A stretch of 64,000 nt of DNA from Siphonobacter aquaeclarae (lineage in GTDB: Bacteria > Bacteroidota > Bacteroidia > Cytophagales > Spirosomataceae). How positions within the stretch are numbered: the stretch's first letter is position 1; every line of letters starts with the position of its first letter. This document shows positions 62,239 to 64,000 of the stretch, piece by piece. A model generated the notes under the pieces. The model had not been told where the DNA came from and ran no database searches. It was given only the letters and a program-made list of their open reading frames with translations. The stretch spans positions 121,315 through 185,314 of the forward strand of contig NZ_FNGS01000012.1 in NCBI RefSeq assembly GCF_900103285.1, read 5' to 3'. Made by a program: the position numbers and the translations under genes.

Positions 62239-62538
62239 ATGAAGAATTTTTTGAAAACGCTTTTCGGAAACCCCTGGGAAGAAACGAGAAAACTGTTGGA
62301 GGCCGGCGCTGTTGTCATTGATGTCCGCACGCCCGGCGAGTTCGGTAGCGGGCACTATCCCGGGGCAATTAACATACCATTGGACCGGCTGGAAGAAAAA
62401 GCAGAGACAGTCCGCAATTACAAAAAAGCCGTTATTGTATGCTGTGCATCCGGTATGCGCAGCGCCCGGGCCAAGTCGGTACTGACCCGCCTGGGTGTGC
62501 CGGATGTGCACAATGCCGGCGGATGGCATAATCTGTAA
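62239..62538 (+). CDS. Rhodanese-like domain protein
   Basis: 99 aa, single rhodanese domain: GAVVIDVRTPGEFGSGHYPGAINIPLDRLEE, with the active-site loop CCASGMRSARAKSVL (the catalytic Cys in CCASGMR). It carries sulfur as a persulfide or acts in redox defence. The IS element begins 21 bp after its stop, so the IS did not disrupt it. Confidence 0.93.
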   Translation: MKNFLKTLFGNPWEETRKLLEAGAVVIDVRTPGEFGSGHYPGAINIPLDRLEEKAETVRNYKKAVIVCCASGMRSARAKSVLTRLGVPDVHNAGGWHNL

Positions 62539-62565
62539 GAGATAAAAACGGCTCCCGGTTGGAGT

Positions 62566-62602
62566 GCCCCCAAAAAGTTAGACACTTTTTGGGGGCTTTT
62601 TT
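62566..62602 (+). terminator. Left-end hairpin of the IS followed by T-run, just before the transposase start
   Basis: GCCCCCAAAAAGT, TAGAC, ACTTTTTGGGGGC, TTTTTT, and ATG at 62603 follows at once. It would stop read-through from the rhodanese gene and hide the start in any read-through RNA. Confidence 0.75.
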
Positions 62603-63136
62603 ATGAATGAAAAGAGAAGGAACCGCAAACACAGTGTAGCCTTCAAGACAAGGCTTGTAAAGAAGTATCATTCGGAGGGTTCATTGAAACGGTTGGCGCG
62701 GGAACATGGTATTGCTCATTCTCTGCTGGAAAAATGGGTAAAGCAGTATGAATGTTTGGGCGCTGAGGGCCTGTTGGAGCAGTACGGAAGGGATTATGCG
62801 GTGGAAATTAAACAGGAGATAATTCAGGCGTATATAAAGGGAGATCTATCTTTGAGAGGATGTTGCCTGAAGTATGCCATCCGTAGTGAAAGTACTTTAT
62901 TGGGTTGGTTACGACGATACGAGCAATCCGGAGTGGAAAGTCTAAAACAGGGCCGGGGCCGGCCCCGATCCATGAAGCAGCCTAAAAAGGAATCCAGACC
63001 TCTGACGCGTCTGGAAGAACTCGAAAAGGAAAACCTGTATCTGCGGGCGGAGAACGAGTTGCTAAAAAAGCTGGATGCCTTAATCCGGGAACGGGAAGCA
63101 GCGCCTCAGAAAAAGCGCAGGCCATCCAGGGATTAA
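62603..63136 (+). CDS. IS3-family OrfA (helix-turn-helix)
   Basis: 177 aa. HTH regions SLKRLAREHGIAHSLLEKWVKQYECLG and LSLRGCCLKYAIRSESTLLGWLRRYEQ, then a leucine-zipper-like RLEELEKENLYLRAENELLKKLDAL. A AAA AAG at 63064-63070 (codons CTA AAA AAG) is the canonical -1 slippery heptamer that produces OrfAB. Confidence 0.92.
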   Translation: MNEKRRNRKHSVAFKTRLVKKYHSEGSLKRLAREHGIAHSLLEKWVKQYECLGAEGLLEQYGRDYAVEIKQEIIQAYIKGDLSLRGCCLKYAIRSESTLLGWLRRYEQSGVESLKQGRGRPRSMKQPKKESRPLTRLEELEKENLYLRAENELLKKLDALIREREAAPQKKRRPSRD

Positions 63137-63150
63137 GGCAGAAATACCCG

Positions 63151-63967
63151 TTGGAGGTGTTGTTAAAGCTGGTTAAGCTTCCCCGTAGCAACTTCTACTA
63201 TCACCTCAAAGCCGCCTCGGCATCAGACAAGTACGCCTTGGTGAAAAAAGAGCTAAAACAGCTCTATCACCGGCATAAGGGTCGTTTGGGCTATCGGCGG
63301 CTGACACTTGCACTCCGGAAAACCGGAACCATCATCAACCACAAGACCGTCTTCAGGCTTCTGAAAAGCCTGGGGCTGCGCTCACTGATCCGCGTGAGGA
63401 AGTATCGCTCCTACAAAGGGGGAAACAGGCCAGGCTGCAGACAATGTCCTGGGCCGGAACTTTCTCTCTGAGAAGCCTAATCAAAAATGGGCAACCGATG
63501 TGACTGAGTTCAGAGTTCGAGACAGGAAGTTGTATCTGTCGCCGATCCTGGACCTTTTCAACGGAGAGATTATCAGCTACAGCCTGTCGGAATCACCCAA
63601 CTTTGCTCAGGTGACGGACATGCTCAAAAAGGCATTCAGGAAAGTAAAACGGGCTCAAACCAAGGGTCTTATCCTTCATTCGGATCAGGGATGGCAGTAT
63701 CAAATGAAGCGGTATCAGAAGCTTTTGCAAGCCAGAGGTATCATCCAAAGTATGTCCCGAAAAGGCAACTGTCTTGACAATGCCATTATCGAGAACTTCT
63801 TTGGCACTATTAAAGCTGAGTTGTTTTACCTTAACAAATACCTTTCCATCGACCAACTCAAAAAGGATATTATCGACTATATCCATTATTACAACCACGA
63901 CAGAATCAAACTCAATTTAAACGGCAAGAGCCCGGTTCAGTACCGAGCTCTTCGAATCGAATCGTAA
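63151..63967 (+). pseudogene. IS3-family OrfB transposase (DDE), frameshifted
   Basis: The frame starts with EVLLKLVKLPRSNFYYHLK and ends early at 63471. A G5 run at 63418-63422 has one G too many; with four G the sequence reads SYKGETGQAADNVLGRNF and joins the downstream frame WATDVTEF...LHSDQGWQYQ...NAIIENFFGTIKAELF (DDE residues in TDVT, SDQG and ENF). So transposition from this copy is probably lost, unless the extra G is an assembly error. Confidence 0.85.
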
Positions 63968-64000
63968 CTTTTACCTGTCCAACTTTTGGGGGCTAGTCCA

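Larger units (their letters stand above)
62560..64000 (+). mobile_element. IS3-family insertion sequence (IS150-like), 1441 bp, ends exactly at the window edge
   Basis: Left terminal repeat 62560-62584 and right terminal repeat 63976-64000 match at 20 of 25 positions, both with outer TGGA and inner GACA. Two overlapping frames, orfA and orfB, encode the HTH and DDE parts. A slippery A6G (63064-63070) allows the -1 frameshift between them. The right flank is outside the window, so the target-site duplication cannot be seen. Confidence 0.9.

Noticed and set aside
1..64000. CRISPR array, rRNA, phage or defence system
   Set aside because: No regularly spaced repeats, no rRNA-like stretches, and no Cas, restriction-modification, CBASS or phage structural proteins were recognised.

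Overview
The window reads as chromosomal DNA of a Bacteroidota species, most likely Cytophagales (Spirosomataceae-like, a weak guess). The evidence is two SusC/SusD pairs, an ECF sigma/FecR pair feeding a SusC with an STN domain, lipoprotein signals of the LSAC type, weak Shine-Dalgarno sequences, and several promoters that fit the Bacteroidota TTG / TAnnTTTG pattern. Base composition is fairly GC-rich for the phylum. There is no rRNA, one tRNA (Val-GAC), no CRISPR array and no prophage. One complete IS3-family element ends exactly at the right edge.

Layout. 1-7.7 kb (minus strand): a regulated glycan-uptake locus made of ECF sigma factor, FecR anti-sigma, STN-containing SusC, SusD and a truncated sulfatase. 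8.2-13.2 kb: a ZU5-like lipoprotein, an ECF sigma gene overlapping a small membrane protein, a YegD-type Hsp70, an LpxL-type acyltransferase and tRNA-Val. 13.2-18.3 kb: a frameshifted UMF1-type MFS gene, an AhpD-like protein, a DGPF protein with an ECF42-type sigma factor, an EamA exporter and an Lrp/AsnC regulator. 18.3-30.3 kb: an L-fucose locus with AraC regulator, L-fucose dehydrogenase-like SDR, L-fuconate dehydratase, Na+/solute symporter, SusC, SusD and GH95 fucosidase. Its two internal promoters share an unusual operator at identical spacing.

30.3-34 kb: an XRE regulator beside a divergent small protein, a response regulator, and a peroxide module (OxyR diverging from AhpC and an AhpD-like protein). 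33.9-48.8 kb (all minus strand): a cell-surface carbohydrate region with an AlgJ-like protein and MBOAT acyltransferase, a large unknown protein, a eukaryotic-type UDP-galactopyranose mutase, a GT2, membrane proteins, and the two halves of a split transketolase on either side of an epimerase-GT2 fusion. 49-57.2 kb: an OmpA/PD40 protein, a tandem pair of M14 metallopeptidases whose first member has lost the active site, a YdjM-like membrane protein and cardiolipin synthase. 57.3-62.5 kb: two unknown small proteins, a TonB-dependent receptor, DoxX, a TlpA-like thioredoxin and a rhodanese. 62.6-64 kb: the IS3-family element.

The strongest leads are the fucose operator with its 21-bp repeat and fixed 51-bp spacing to the -7 box, the transketolase/epimerase-GT fusion cluster with a eukaryotic-type Glf, and the degenerate M14 paralog. 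Two genes (the MFS transporter and IS orfB) carry a +1 G in a G-run, which may be real mutations or assembly errors. All family assignments come from motifs and memory; no search was run.
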